A DNA stretch of 64,000 bases. It comes from Verpa conica. Taxonomy: Eukaryota; Ascomycota; Pezizomycetes; Pezizales; Morchellaceae. The position numbers and the translations under genes are program-made. Under the pieces are notes generated by a model. The model had not been told where the DNA came from and made no database searches. It was given only the letters and a program-made list of their open reading frames with translations. Location of the stretch: NCBI GenBank assembly GCA_033030425.1, contig JAUFSD010000019.1, positions 682,001 to 746,000 of the forward strand, written 5' to 3'. Positions 11,645-23,380 of this stretch are shown here, piece by piece; positions within the stretch are counted from its first letter, which is position 1, and the number at the start of each line of letters is the position of its first letter.

Positions 11645-13375
11645 ATCCGTTACATTATACACAACAGCTACCGTAGCTCCTTTCTTTAGGATACTCTTAA
11701 TCATATCATAATACCCATTAAGAGCAGCCTGATTTGGTGCTATCGCTCCCTCATCATCTCTCACAAATATATCTACCCCCCTTTGCAAGAAGTAATGCCG
11801 TAGTATTCCAGGATTTCATGTTTCACTATCGTCATCTAGTGTGGTCTCTTTCCGGTTTGGTCCCAGCATAGAGCATCTGTCACAGCTTGAAGAAGTACAC
11901 TGGTTTCTACACCATTCATACTTGGCCCATATATGTAGTGTTGTTACATCCTCGCTGTGGGGGCATATCCAGCTCTTCCAGTAAGATAGAGTGTTGTGGC
12001 ACTAATTTTATCCGGGATATAGAAATCAGGGCTCTTAAGTAGCAACACCCTGAGTGTCGCTCCTCAGGAGTATTCGCTGTTGTTCGCCAGGAGAGATTCC
12101 CGGGCACAATATCCGGCCAGGGATCTCCGAGCTTCCTAATGAAACTCCAAATAACCCTGGATATAGATATATTCAGGCTGTCCCTTTTCAAGCAATTGTA
12201 TAGTCACAGTCTCAACTCGTAGCGCTTTACCGAGTTGAGAAAGTGGAATCAGATATTACGACTGGGCGGAGAGGTGCTTGGCCAAACATTTCCCTCGCTG
12301 AAAGGTCTCCGGCATACTCGAGGGGTAGCTTGACGCCATCTAGAGGGGTATACTTTGCTGCTTCATGGAGCGCCATGATGCTATCCATGTCCTTTATGGA
12401 AATACCAATGACATGGTTATGAAGCACCCTTGCCGTCCCGCAGCTGCCAGCTTTACACCTTAAAGCTACTATTGTGAGGTGCTATCCTCCCTATACTATC
12501 CTACACAGAAGCGTCGGTCCAGTATTCGAGTAATACTTTAACCATACCTCCGAAACATCTCTTACCAGCTACAATGTCAATTGCAGTCCTTACGTAGTTG
12601 TCATATCAAAGGCTTCGGTTCCATATTCAATAAGTAGCTTGACTATAGCTCTCTTATTTGTGTATCTAGCTGATTCAAGGCGAAGAACTGTCTGTCTATC
12701 CCTTTTCCTAGTAGTGGCCATAGTGTTTTTCTAGGTATCTAGAAGTATCCTAATAATCCACTATATATTCTACCCACACAAGATAGATTCGGAGATCACG
12801 CTCTCGAGTGGTTTCAGCCTGTCTGGGTCCTCTAGAAACTTTGTGTTCATATTGAAGATAGAAAAACCAACCCTCCGCCCTAGAAAACTCCGTATCATAA
12901 GCTCATAGCCAGATGCCACTGGTATATTGGCCCATATCCCAACAACATCTCCATCATCCTTACACTGCTAACGCCATATAAAGCGCCGTCGCAATCCACT
13001 GCATCAACGTAATGCCCATTCCCCAGAAATAGCCTAGCTACACCCCCAAGCCTATTTCTTGCTGTAACGACGATAGATCTAGAGCCTACCCTTGCAACAT
13101 CTGCACTAAATTCTAATAGTAGTTTAACCACCGCTCCAGAGTCAGGATGGTTATAAATAAACACATGCTGGATAATATTATATTGGGTGTAATACACAAG
13201 TTGATGAGCAGCACCATTCTCCATGAGCTCTTTCAATACCATCTATTGCTGTCATAACTACACTCCAATAGACTACATTAAAGTGAAATGATATGCTAGT
13301 GGCTTTGATTTTCAAAATTGTGCTTATGCCTCTATCAATGAGCGCAACAGGTGGGGTAAGGAAGTCCTCCATATC
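11645..13375 (-). pseudogene. Decayed ankyrin-repeat gene
   Basis: On the - strand this region encodes successive ankyrin-like pieces, but in different frames and broken by stops. Examples are MEDFLTPPVALIDRGIS near 13370, AVVKLLLEFSADVARVG near 13100, RAIVKLLIEYGTEA near 12650, MALHEAAKYTPLDGVKLPL near 12370, and a clear repeat NQAALNGYYDMIKSILKKGA near 11690. One frame break falls in a run of six G (about 11777-11782). The order and strand agree along 1.7 kb, so it is one former gene rather than chance. No intact start, F-box or open frame joins the parts. A related intact gene of the same general type is present at 54258-55304. Confidence 0.75.
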
Positions 13376-14775
13376 TCTTACTTTTGCCCTAGATGGAGAG
13401 TCTGTGGTGATCGGTACGATGATATTGAATAAACAGCGATTAGCTCTGTAGAGGGAGCCGAGGGTTTTGGAGTAGAGATTTTTGTTAGGGAGTTAGAGAA
13501 CATAGTAGACATAGAGTGTTCGTTCTAGAGATGCTGTACTTCAGTATCAGAAGAAACCTTAGAAGCATGGAGAGCTCCATGCCTTGCTAGAACAAGTATC
13601 TTTTTTCCAATACCACAGAAATTCATAGAGGGCTTACCAGTTATCAATATCCATAGATGTACAAATGATGATTCGGTATTATTCTACTTCGTAATAATGT
13701 TTGTTTCTTAGAACAACACAAATTCCTATTAGGAGACTACATTTAATTATATTGATCCATATAGAATTTATCAACCCCTTACTGAATCTCTTCTCAGCTT
13801 TCTCACCAACATTCTTCACATCCTAGTCCCGTCAAGCCTAGGAGCAGCTCTTGTGTCCCATAAGGTGGTAAAAAATCCTGCCCCCTTATGTAACAACTAG
13901 CTGTGTCTTTTGCTGGAGTGGCGGTCCAGTCAGAGGAGTTTCTAGAGCAGTTTCCCCTAGCCCTCCCCTAACCCAGGAAACCAGTCAGACTCTTATTGGT
14001 AGGAAGTCAGTCTATCCTGCTGACATAGCTATGATTTGTGCTCCCACAGAAATGACACAATATGGGATAAGATCACGTCAATTTAGGAATATTTCCCTTT
14101 CTTTCCACACCACAACAATTCTTCACAGCCCTGTTAGATTCGCTCATGATACCGACGGTGGTCTTGTGAGTAAACAAGTCAATACTATTCCTAACCTGTT
14201 TTCTCACAAATGTAGCTTTGGCGTGATGAGTAAAGCTGACAAGCGGCCAGGGAAGAAGTAAAAGAGAAACAGTCCTAAAACAGGGATGTTAGCCAATGAA
14301 GCTAGCATTGAAGCTAGCATATTATATCTATCTTAGTATTCCTAGGAATAGATTAATGGATTGCCTCTCAGCAGGAGAGGTTTTGTATATACGGAAACTC
14401 ATACTCTCGTAGTCATTAGGGAAATGCTTGCTCTAAAGGTAATACCAGGTCTTGAGAAGGAGAAGGAGAAAACATGGTCTGCCATTCTTGTGAAATGCAG
14501 TATGTATGCAGAAGAAGGAATGCAAAAACCCGCTACAACAATGCTCTATCAATGATAAAATAAAAATCAGTGAGAGAAAACACCTTTAATGAAACCCAAT
14601 TATAAACACGGAGTAGCAGGAAAGAAAAAAGAAAGAGGTTATTATCATAGGCAAAAACCAGGGATGATAATCGACTAGCCCATGATAACCGATGGACCAA
14701 AAACACCGTCATATAAAAGGCTAGACAACCAACTCCTACAGTCGTAATCTCTCAAAATCCACCTTCTCACCCGCA
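13376..14775. other. Spacer between the ankyrin pseudogene and the histone-fold gene
   Basis: No gene is supported. Short frames at 14031-14261 and 14361-14555 have no family character. The part near 14775 must contain the 3' UTR of the leftward histone-fold gene. Confidence 0.55.
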
Positions 14776-15579
14776 TCAGCCCTTAGTACCACCTCCAAAT
14801 GTAAACCTCTCCAGCCCACCAGCCCCTTCAGTCTTTCTAGCAGGGGTCTCTTCCTCCACTCTTTCAGTAACTCCTTCCATCATCTCGACCCCCTCTCCAT
14901 CCCTACTTTCCTCCTCTCTCAACTCCCCTTCTACCATCGCCTCAATCTCAGGTGTCACCTTCTTCATTTTTGGAGTACCATTCTTCCTCCCGTTGGTCGC
15001 CCCAATCGGTAATATCTTCTGTAGTGTCTGTTGTCCCTTCTCAGCATCCTTTGCAGCCCTTTTCTTCTTCTCTTGAACCTGCTTGTAGGGGACTGTTGGC
15101 GGGATCACATCGGAAAGAAACTCGAGGTTATCAATCCGAGCTACTGCGCTTGCTGCTCACAGATAAAGGGGTTAGCATTGAAATAATTTGAGTCTCTGGG
15201 AGGAGGGCAAACCAAGATCTTTATACTGCATAGTCTTCCTCTGCTTCCGATCCCCAAGTGTCATCTTCAGCCCTTGCTCTGCCAAATACTGGACAAACAT
15301 TTCCTAACCCATCACAGGTGAGCTCCACAATCATATTATGATGAATAGGATAACCTACAGCAGCTATTGTGACTAGAAACGCCGCACTATTAGAGCATCC
15401 GGCAACCTCGTCATCGAGACGGATAATCTTCTTTACGCGTGAAACTGTAGATAGCCAGGGCTGTTAACCCTAGGCCCAAAAACACATTGTAATTCTTGAG
15501 GGGGGGGGGGGCTACGAGGAAGAGCTGAGTGCCCTGTGATTTCCTCCGCGGGTGGTATGGCGGTAGTGTTATACGGCAT
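14776..15579 (-). CDS. Histone-fold protein, Dpb3/CHRAC1-like (CBF/NF-Y type)
   Basis: This is a histone-fold protein of the CBF/NF-Y class, most like Dpb3 (DNA polymerase epsilon) and CHRAC1 (chromatin remodelling), and so probably nuclear and DNA-binding as a heterodimer. Four exons join in phase (15579-15516, 15444-15359, 15303-15213, 15152-14776) to give 205 aa. The fold spans about residues 21-100: ALPLSRVKKIIRLDDEVA (helix 1), AAFLVTIAAEMFVQYLAEQG (helix 2), RKQRKTMQYKDLASAVARID (loop and helix 3), then LEFLSDVIPPTVPYKQV. The tail is rich in Lys, then Glu. The start exon is short (64 nt) and was found by phase: it begins MPYNTTAIPPAEE. The match across each join is good. Choosing between Dpb3 and a CHRAC subunit needs a tree. 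Confidence 0.86.
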
Positions 15580-16969
15580 TCCTTCCAATGGCAGGAAGCT
15601 CGTGGAATAGTAATAGTAGAATAGTGACGATGGCGATGATGAGGGGTACTTTGTTCACCCTGTTCAGATAGTACAGTAAAAGAACTGGGGAGCTTTGTTG
15701 AAAAGACAATTGGCCTTGAACTCGAGCTTGGAGATATCTAGCCTGGTCTGAAATGCGTGGAGGTCTGTCAGTGGCTGGACCTTATCGCGAGAACATGAAC
15801 AGAGAAAGAATCCAGCCGCGGGGTAGAATCCATCTAGATTATCTTACGACGGGACATACTCAGGGGGTAACTTACCACAAAATTACCCTCGAATTGCAGT
15901 GAAGAGATGAAGACAAGCTTTTCCCTCGACTCCCCAACACCACTTGAAAGTAGGCGATATGCCAGGGTTAGGGTTGGTGAACAATGATGGACATTTAGTT
16001 GTTTGTAGTCACTGGGTGCAGGGGGGGTTACCCTGCTGAAGAGTTTATTATGTAAGTGGCGTAAAACGGTTTCTAATGTTTACTGAACAGCTAACGCCCC
16101 CAGGAGTCGACAGTGGTCTCTGCACCAATCGGCTCACCACCGAGAGATTTAGCCACTGAAGTAAAGTCTGCTTTGTCAATTGTGGTCTAGCCCAACAACC
16201 TCTTTGGATATTCTATCAGAAAACCCCAAACCTTTAAAATCACCTCCCATCTACCTCTCTAGTTTAGGACTAAACGAGCGGAGTTTAATATTAAAGCCGA
16301 TATAAAGAAAGAAAAAAAGGGGTACCCAAACAACCTCGTGATGGGGATTGCTTGAGAGGTTTACTACATTCCGAGCAACTTCAGTTTCAGTCAGGCATCG
16401 GCCCCCGCCGTTGTTCCGAGAGACCCCTAATCTCAATTTCATTTTGATCAGCGGCTTTTTTTAAAGTAGAGTAGCTGCAAAACAGTGAGTCACCCTTGGC
16501 GTGGGGTCTTGTCCAGTTCTGGGTCGACTAAAGGCGTCTAAGCGACACTTCCCTGAGATGTTTTCATAATGGCCAGGGTACAAACGGTCATGGCCCGTGT
16601 TCCCTCTCCTTTTTTCCACTGGATCTCGCTCGGAGGCCTATTAGCCGAAGCTTAAGGCTATATCGAGAAGCTTATACAGGCTCCCCCTACCCGGGGCACC
16701 GAACGAATATTAACCCACAGCGATAAAACACCCATGGAATGAAATCCCCTGCAGGAACAGCCTGAGATCGAGCCTGGCCAGAAGCTTAACATTAATATAA
16801 CAACCCACCACATAAATACTTCATAGCGCCCTCTTCTCTTCTCTGTCCCAGCCAGTCTTTCGCTAAGTCTACCTAATACCTACATTCCTTACCACAGTAG
16901 CTTTCTACTACACTTCACTCCTTGAATTTGCCGTAATAATAATCACATTCCTTCACCCCGTTTGCAAAA
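15580..16969. other. Intergenic region between divergent histone-fold and secreted-protein genes
   Basis: No coding frame of note. A G12 run lies just inside the neighbouring gene's first intron (near 15500). Upstream of the secreted protein, a TATA-like cataaatac lies near 16811, followed by a C/T-rich stretch (about 16828-16930), a usual arrangement for a well-expressed fungal promoter. Confidence 0.5.
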
Positions 16970-17943
16970 ATGTTCTCCACAACTACCCGTCTCGCAACCC
17001 TCATTTCCCTCCTCCTTCCCCTCACCTCTGCCACTTTCACCTTCAATACGACCTACACCTCCAATAATAGCTCCTTCGATGCCACAATTCCCTCCTCTGT
17101 TGGGATTTCTAGTGCGTGTGCCGAGGCTTATGCAACGACCATCGACTGCTCCGAGAGCTTCCTCTATTCCAATGAGGAAGACGATATAACAACCATGTTG
17201 AAAGACAGATGTACTGACGAGTGCATTCTCTCATTGAGAAAGTGGAGAGATGCTATCCGCAGTGATTGTACCGCGGAGGATATTCAGAAGGCAAATGCAA
17301 CAGCTACAACAATCACCGAGTCGGATTCTGATAGCGAGGCCTACAAACAAGGGCCCGAGCTTCTTGCTAATATGGCGACCAAAGGTGTTGCTGGTGTTGA
17401 GTACATGTACTGGTCAATGTGTACGAAAAACTTGTCAGTACTTCCTTACCCAGTTCCTCATCATGGTACCAATTCATATCACTAACATCGGCTCCAACAT
17501 GTAGGGATACAAGTGAATTCTGTGTCTTTGACAGTGACTATAACAACTCAACCCTGTGGATACCATCCAACACCACCGACAAGGATTATGATGCATCTTT
17601 GGTCCCTACGTTCTGTAACAGCAGTTGTCTCACCCAAATGTCAGCTTTCGAGTACGAAATCGGTATAACACTCAACAACTTGTACGGCGGAGGCAATGAT
17701 ACTCCTGACATTGCCGATGTCCGAAAGGTCTGCCCGGATGTCGATGTAGCAAATTTCCCGCTCGTCAAGAGTCTTGAGCCAGTTGATGGCTCTTCCACAT
17801 CCTCCTCCTCCTCCTCCTCCTCTAGCAATGGGAGCGCCTCGAACACCACCGCAGAACCTAACGCGGCCGGGTCATTGAAGGCCGTGTCATTGCTAGGAAG
17901 CACACTTCTTGTTGGTGCTGTTGTATCTCTGGGACTTTTGTAG
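16970..17943 (+). CDS. Secreted, probably GPI-anchored cysteine-containing protein
   Basis: I do not recognise the family. Two exons (16970-17433, 17505-17943) give 300 aa. The first 21 residues (MFSTTTRLATLISLLLPLTSA) are a clear signal peptide with a cut after TSA. The mature part has regularly spaced cysteines (ISSACAEA, IDCSES, DRCTDEC, SDCTAED, WSMCTKN, EFCVFD, PTFCNSSCLTQM, VRKVCPDV) and many N-x-S/T sites, typical of an extracellular fungal protein. A Ser run from a TCC repeat (about 17797-17822) leads to a Thr/Ser/Asn-rich linker. A hydrophobic end (AVSLLGSTLLVGAVVSLGLL) with a small-residue site before it fits GPI attachment. It could act in the wall or as a surface protein. It stands alone, flanked by long spacers. 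Confidence 0.85.
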
Positions 17944-20005
17944 AGTAGCTATGCTTTTAGATGTTTAGTGCTGTGAGAAATGAATAGGGTCCCAAGTATG
18001 GGATTGAAAGTCACTTGCAGAGGTCCAAGAAATATTTTTGTCAAAACTACCATATTAACCCGAACTCAAACAATCATATGAAGAGAAAAATATAGCGATT
18101 ACTTACTAGTTTGTATTAAACACCGAGTGATGTTTTATGAGCTATATCACCTCAAATTTCAAATCAATATCTCTATACGCACATACGACAACACCAAATC
18201 GTCTAAAAGAAACTTAAGCAGTTTATTTCGAGTAGTCACAAAATGCATGTTCCAGACCATTAAAAAGATACCTATCATTTAGAGTATATCTACCTTCTTA
18301 TTTAATTTATTAGATGAGGCAATACTTAGAGTTGCTCAGAACCACTGTGGCGTGAGGTCATCATGAACAACACACATTGGTGTGAGACAACTATGCTCTA
18401 TTATCTCACCTTCGTCTAAGGTCACAATGGGGACACCAGCCGGAACCAGTCGGGAGAAGATAATCCCCCCAAAAATCCTGAGAGTAGGGTGACCCGAAAA
18501 CCCCCCAAACCCGCACTATAAGGATAGAAACGTTTAAGAGCCCGGAATACCTAGAGGAGAAGGTGTCGCAGATATAGGCTAGGAGGTGGGTAAGGGCGGC
18601 GTCTAGACTGGATAGGAATGAGAAACCTAAAATGCGATAATCAGTTGCAGCCCGGTGGTGTCCTATGGGCTGGGACTGCTTCAAACCAGCTCCGCAGGGC
18701 TATTTATCCAGGATCTGCTACCTAGTCTATGCCCAGATCACAGCTACATTATTGACTGTGCTATACACCTACTGGCCTTCTGTCAGCTCAGATACAGTCC
18801 CGGTTTATGACCTACCATACTACGACCCATGATTATAATTGGAGAAAAACTCGACTTATAGGAAAAACTGTCTGGTGGGCTTGGCAGACCACGCCAAGAC
18901 CAAATGAAATCACCAAACACCCAACTATGACTGATGAATCTGCAATACCCGCGCAGTGATTAGAGGCTACTACACTAACTAGCAAGTATGAGCATTTGCT
19001 GTCGCTAGCTTACCCTGAAAAGGCACTAAGGGTTCTGGATTTTCTCCTACTCTGTTTCACTTTTCGCGGTCTAGAGTCACTAATAACTACATAGATAGAT
19101 AAAGTAGATAGAAATATAACGGAGGCACTCTAAGGTATATTACATGTAGTACTTTTGGTATAGCTAATACTAGTGTTGGGAGAATTAAAGTACAAAAGTA
19201 CAATCCTAAGTAACAAAAGAACCTTGGAAGTATCTAAGCCTAAGGAATAAAATAGGTACTATAAAGTCATATGAAAGCAAGATCTTATCCGCAAGACTTC
19301 TCCAAAAATCACTATAGATATTCAAATATAGACACCAGCATTCTTATACTTGTATTTGCCACAGCTGTAGGATCGAATTTTGACTAATTTACGCCCCCTA
19401 TTCAAATTAGAAACGCCTACCTGGTTAGTTAGGGGCTTAAGAGGCATATCGTGACCAGCACACCTTTACACTCTAGAGGTCCCTTAATCCATTACTGACA
19501 TAACTAAATAAATAGCGACTAAATACAAAAGTGGTAACAAAACTCAAATATAGATCGTGTTAATCCGCCCAACCTTCTAACCACTTATTTATAGCTGAGT
19601 GTATAAAAGAACACTTGACCCATTCGTTTCTACAATAACCTTACGCAAAAAATAAACCATACAAAGGTATTATCTCAAGGAACCAAAACGTTCAAAACCT
19701 TCCAGCCACATATTCAATTTAGTGTATTAGAACTTTCCAACTAAACCTGGTCAAAAACCGGTATATCGAAATGATAGAAAACTTTGCAGGTTGAGTTACA
19801 CACCCCATTACTACAGGTTTAAATAACTAGATGTATCTCGGAAAGCTATGTCACAATAGTAAACCCTTTATTACTCTTGAATATTAATATTTTTAGATAC
19901 GTGTATCAAGGCATAAAGGACGATCATTCTCTTCCCATATGCCTTGATATTTGGACTATTATGGCGTCTGGTATCTCCTATGTATAGCACCGAGTTACCC
20001 CTTCA
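17944..20005. other. AT-rich spacer
   Basis: No gene is supported. A frame at 18406-18684 (-) lacks any family signature. TACATGTA occurs at 19141. The right end holds a strong inverted repeat, listed separately, just past the stop of the leftward unknown gene. Confidence 0.55.
19904..19949 (-). terminator. Perfect 12+12 bp inverted repeat beyond the unknown gene
   Basis: TATCAAGGCATA (19904-19915) and TATGCCTTGATA (19938-19949) are exact complements with a 22-base loop. On the - strand this lies 57-102 bases past the stop at 20006, so it would fold in the 3' UTR. Whether it ends transcription, stabilises the RNA or is a relic of a mobile element is unknown. Confidence 0.5.
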
Positions 20006-22826
20006 TTACCAAGCCTCGTGAACTGCACGAAAGCTCGATATTTCCTTTATATCAATACTCCGGCTCCCGGTCACCGATTTCGGTTGTCTTATATCCTCCG
20101 ACACATGGATCCACGATCTTTTGGTAATTTCCCTGACCCTGTTATCTATTAGAGTTCTAGCCCTATTATTGATTAACGGTGATTTGAAACCATGCTCTTT
20201 TGGGAGCCTAGTCTTATCCCTAGCAGCTATGGTTATCCTACGCTCCAATCCCCTTGCGCGATTGCCATCTCCTTGTTTCCTCTTTGGTACTAGGTATGAT
20301 TTTCTGAGGGGTGAGACATAGGGGCGGTGCACCTTGGAGTCTACTCTTCTGCTTGCGCATTTGTTTGGTGGCTTAGACGCAACTGACGAGGAAATTGGAT
20401 CTAAGGCTAGTATTAGACCAGGGCCTGCTTTCTTATCCAATGCTAAGCTTCTGGGGCCTTGGCCACCTTGTCTGATGGGATTGGTACTAGAAAAAGTAGA
20501 CTTTTTACCGCGGAAGATACCAGAGATTGAAGGTCTCCGTGCTCCCATTCGACCAAGTATATCCTTGAGTGGTACTGGGGTGGTGGGAGTATGTCTCGGT
20601 GCTGGTAGTGTTTTGCAATTTAAATTATAGATGCCAGTAGGAATAGTACCCCCGATTATCGAGTCCTCATCCTCCAATAAAGTCTGCTCCTCTTCATTTA
20701 TGACTTCATTGACGATTGGTAACCATCTAGTTATTAAAGTAGAATAGCGACGTAAGTGGCCTGGTGAGTCGAGCTTTATATCACTTTCATTTAGAACTAG
20801 CTGGGCATTTGAGAAGTAGCTGCCCCCCAAACTATTACCGGCCAAATGCCGAGAATCTACACACATCTTTCAGTTTTAGAAAAACAGCTATATCAAATGT
20901 ATGATTAGGGTGTTTACCTAGAGGTTTAAGGTACTCCTCCTCATCCTCATCCTCATCCTCCTCCTCCTCCTCCTCCTCCTGCTCCTCCTGCTCCTCCTGC
21001 TCCTCCTCCTCCTCCTCCTCCTCCTCCTCATCATCATCATCACCACTACCACTACCACTACCACAAATAAGTACTTTTCTCTTAACTTGTAGTTTCTCTG
21101 CATCCGCCATTAGATTAAATTCCGGTACCAAGGATATCTCGGCCGATAATGTTAAAACCGGCTCATCTCGGCCGATACTAACGCCTTCCAAGTTTGTGTA
21201 GATACAACCAGTAGAGGTGATTATTGGATGCCTATCAAAAAGGATATTAGCAGATAGTGTGGGTGGTGTAAGAGTTTTCCCTATTTCAGTATCCCCTAAG
21301 CTACAGGGAACTAGGATCCTGCTATATTTCCTTCCAGGTACTAATTTAACCCCTTCCTGTGTATTTTTCTTTGCAGGATCCTCGATAGGTTCTCTAGTTT
21401 TAGGTGAAGATATATTCTGGCCTATTTTTTTCATCTGGGGCGCAATGCACGAGCTTAGATCAATTTCACTAGTATCTGTAAATTCCCCGCAAAAGCCCAT
21501 AGTCCTCGAGGCTTCCTGAATCCTTGAACTCAAATTACACACATCTATATTTTCACAATACTGTTTAATTCCTTGAGCTGGAAATGTTGGCCTCAACCCC
21601 CCTGATTCTAGAGTAATTCGTGTAGCATTAATCCTTTCATACGTATTTCTAACCAGTGTAAGTCCAGCTGGTTTGATTTTGAACCCTAGATTAGGAGTCC
21701 TAAATTTTGGTGCTAAAGGCTCTCTAGAGTAGGTTGGATAATCATTGATCATATGTTTTTGTTTTGGTATTATGTAGCTTGACCCAGGTTTTTTGCCAAG
21801 CACTTCAGCTATCGGTCCCGCTAGTGGCCCATAGTTGGGCTGGCTACATAAAATTCCCGGTACAAACTGCAAAGGCAGTTCCTAATTGTAATTAACATTT
21901 ATCTTGCGTAATTATCCTGCGTAATTATATAGCGGCTATTGGTAAATTGAACCTACCATGTCCAATGCCCTTCTATCAGTGAGTATATTACTAATGTCCC
22001 CAGTAACTAGCTCTGATACTGCAAGCAAGGGCCTATCAACACAGTCGAAGCCACTCCCAGGCTTATTTCGAGATCTAATTCGGGTAGAGCTCTTGGGTAT
22101 CCTACTTGAACCAGCCAATTTCGAGGGCCCTATCATCTTGCGGATAATGCTTACTGGATGGAGGGGCTTTGAACTGTGCATATTGAGTTCCACAACAGGG
22201 ATACCACGTCCCCGATGACGGCTATGCCCAAAGCTTCGTATATCTATCGGGCCAGATCCGCAAGGCTGTGACTATTTCAGCCTCAGGGCAATGTCAGTTA
22301 ATACATCACAAGTACAATAAGTACACGTTTTAATCAACCTTTTTGTTCGAGAATTTAAATTCATCATCCTGGGGATACCGTGAAAGTGGTAGGGAATTGT
22401 AGACCACATAATGCTTTCTTCGTTTCTTTTTGAGTAATTTGTTTTCGACCAGTGCAGACCATTCCAAGTCATCAGAATTCATTCTTTGGGGGATACTCTC
22501 CCCTTTCTTCCTTCCTGGGTTTTTCTTTTCTCTATTTCCTTCAATGGTAGTAAACGTTCCAAGAGGAGGGGTATCCTCTTTCCTAGCCCCGTGCTGTGCT
22601 GCTATAAAAGTGGTAGGCTTTGGGTTCTTATGTGCATCCGCAAGACACCGGTTCTTACTTCTAGGCGTCCTAGGCGTCCTAGGCGTTCGAGCCAACTAGA
22701 TTAAAAGGTTAACTGGTGATCCTTTCTGTATAGTTTTGGAAACTCTACCCCTCTGAGGAACTCGTCTCCTGTCAATTCACGATCTAGGCTGGTAGGGGGG
22801 GCAAAGCGGCTGCGGCGTCGAGACAT
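20006..22826 (-). CDS. Unrecognised 854-aa basic protein with acidic tract
   Basis: I do not recognise this protein. Five exons join in phase (22826-22749, 22695-22339, 22271-21957, 21881-20918, 20856-20006), with introns of 53, 67, 75 and 61 bp, giving 854 aa. It starts MSRRRSRFAPPTSLDREL; exon 2 opens with a TPR triplet repeat (ARTPRTPRTPRS). The first half is basic and Ser/Pro-rich. Around residues 520-567 comes GSGSGSGDDDD, a long Glu/Asp run broken by Gln, and a DEDEDEEE end, encoded by a CTC/CAT-type trinucleotide repeat. The next part has a more ordered look (YFSNAQLVLNESDIKL, SPGHLRRYSTLITRWLPIV). The last 250 residues are again basic with many RG and KR pairs. Composition suggests a nuclear, largely disordered protein, perhaps chromosome-associated, but this is inference. 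It shares a 554-bp divergent promoter with the DUF3112 gene. All joins are inferred from phase and splice signals only. Confidence 0.72.
20935..21061 (-). repeat. Glu/Asp-coding trinucleotide repeat
   Basis: On the + strand this is (CTC/CAT/CTG)n; read in the gene's frame it encodes Gly-Ser repeats, then mixed Asp, Glu and Gln. Such runs change length easily, so the number of acidic residues may differ between strains. Confidence 0.9.
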
Positions 22827-23380
22827 GGCTATAGTATGCTACGTAAAAATTGGAGCGTAATTAGTGATCACTCATCCATAGTGTATTTACGTAGGTGACT
22901 TGAAGCTTAGCTGGTGGTGCAGGGACTGGGACGGGCTAAGCTTTCTCGCCTTCCGGAACCAACGCTAACCATGCAAATATTAAACCCTGAGGACTTTAGA
23001 GTCCCGGCCGAGTCGGTGTTTGTACGACGCGAGATCATATGCATCTCGGGGGGTTTGGCGGCCGATGCGACTGCGGCCCCCTAATACCTGATTTGACGTA
23101 GAGAAAAGCCTCCCCGTTCCGTGATACCCGTAGTGTATACAAAATACCTTTAGCGGCAACCATTATTCAGTACATAAGAACTAGCATTGCCACCATGAGT
23201 CATGGTACTTAAAGGTTCTCAATTGATCATCAGATAACTACTTCAGTATATATCCAGCCTAATCGTCTTAGCATCAGGTGCCTATACAAGCCTAGACAGC
23301 GGAACACCACAAGCCCAATTCCACTCGAATAGGCAACTCCCCAATAAATAGCTACAGCAAAATAAGTCTCCAACTCTGCG
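22827..23380. promoter_or_regulatory. Shared 5' region of the unknown protein and DUF3112 genes
   Basis: The two genes start back to back 554 bp apart. No known factor site is recognised with confidence. A GC-rich patch sits around 23000-23085. Confidence 0.5.

Noticed and set aside
14031..14555. Two short + frames
   Set aside because: No conserved segments; not joined by good splice sites.
18406..18684. 92-codon frame (-)
   Set aside because: No family signature or exon partners in an AT-rich spacer.
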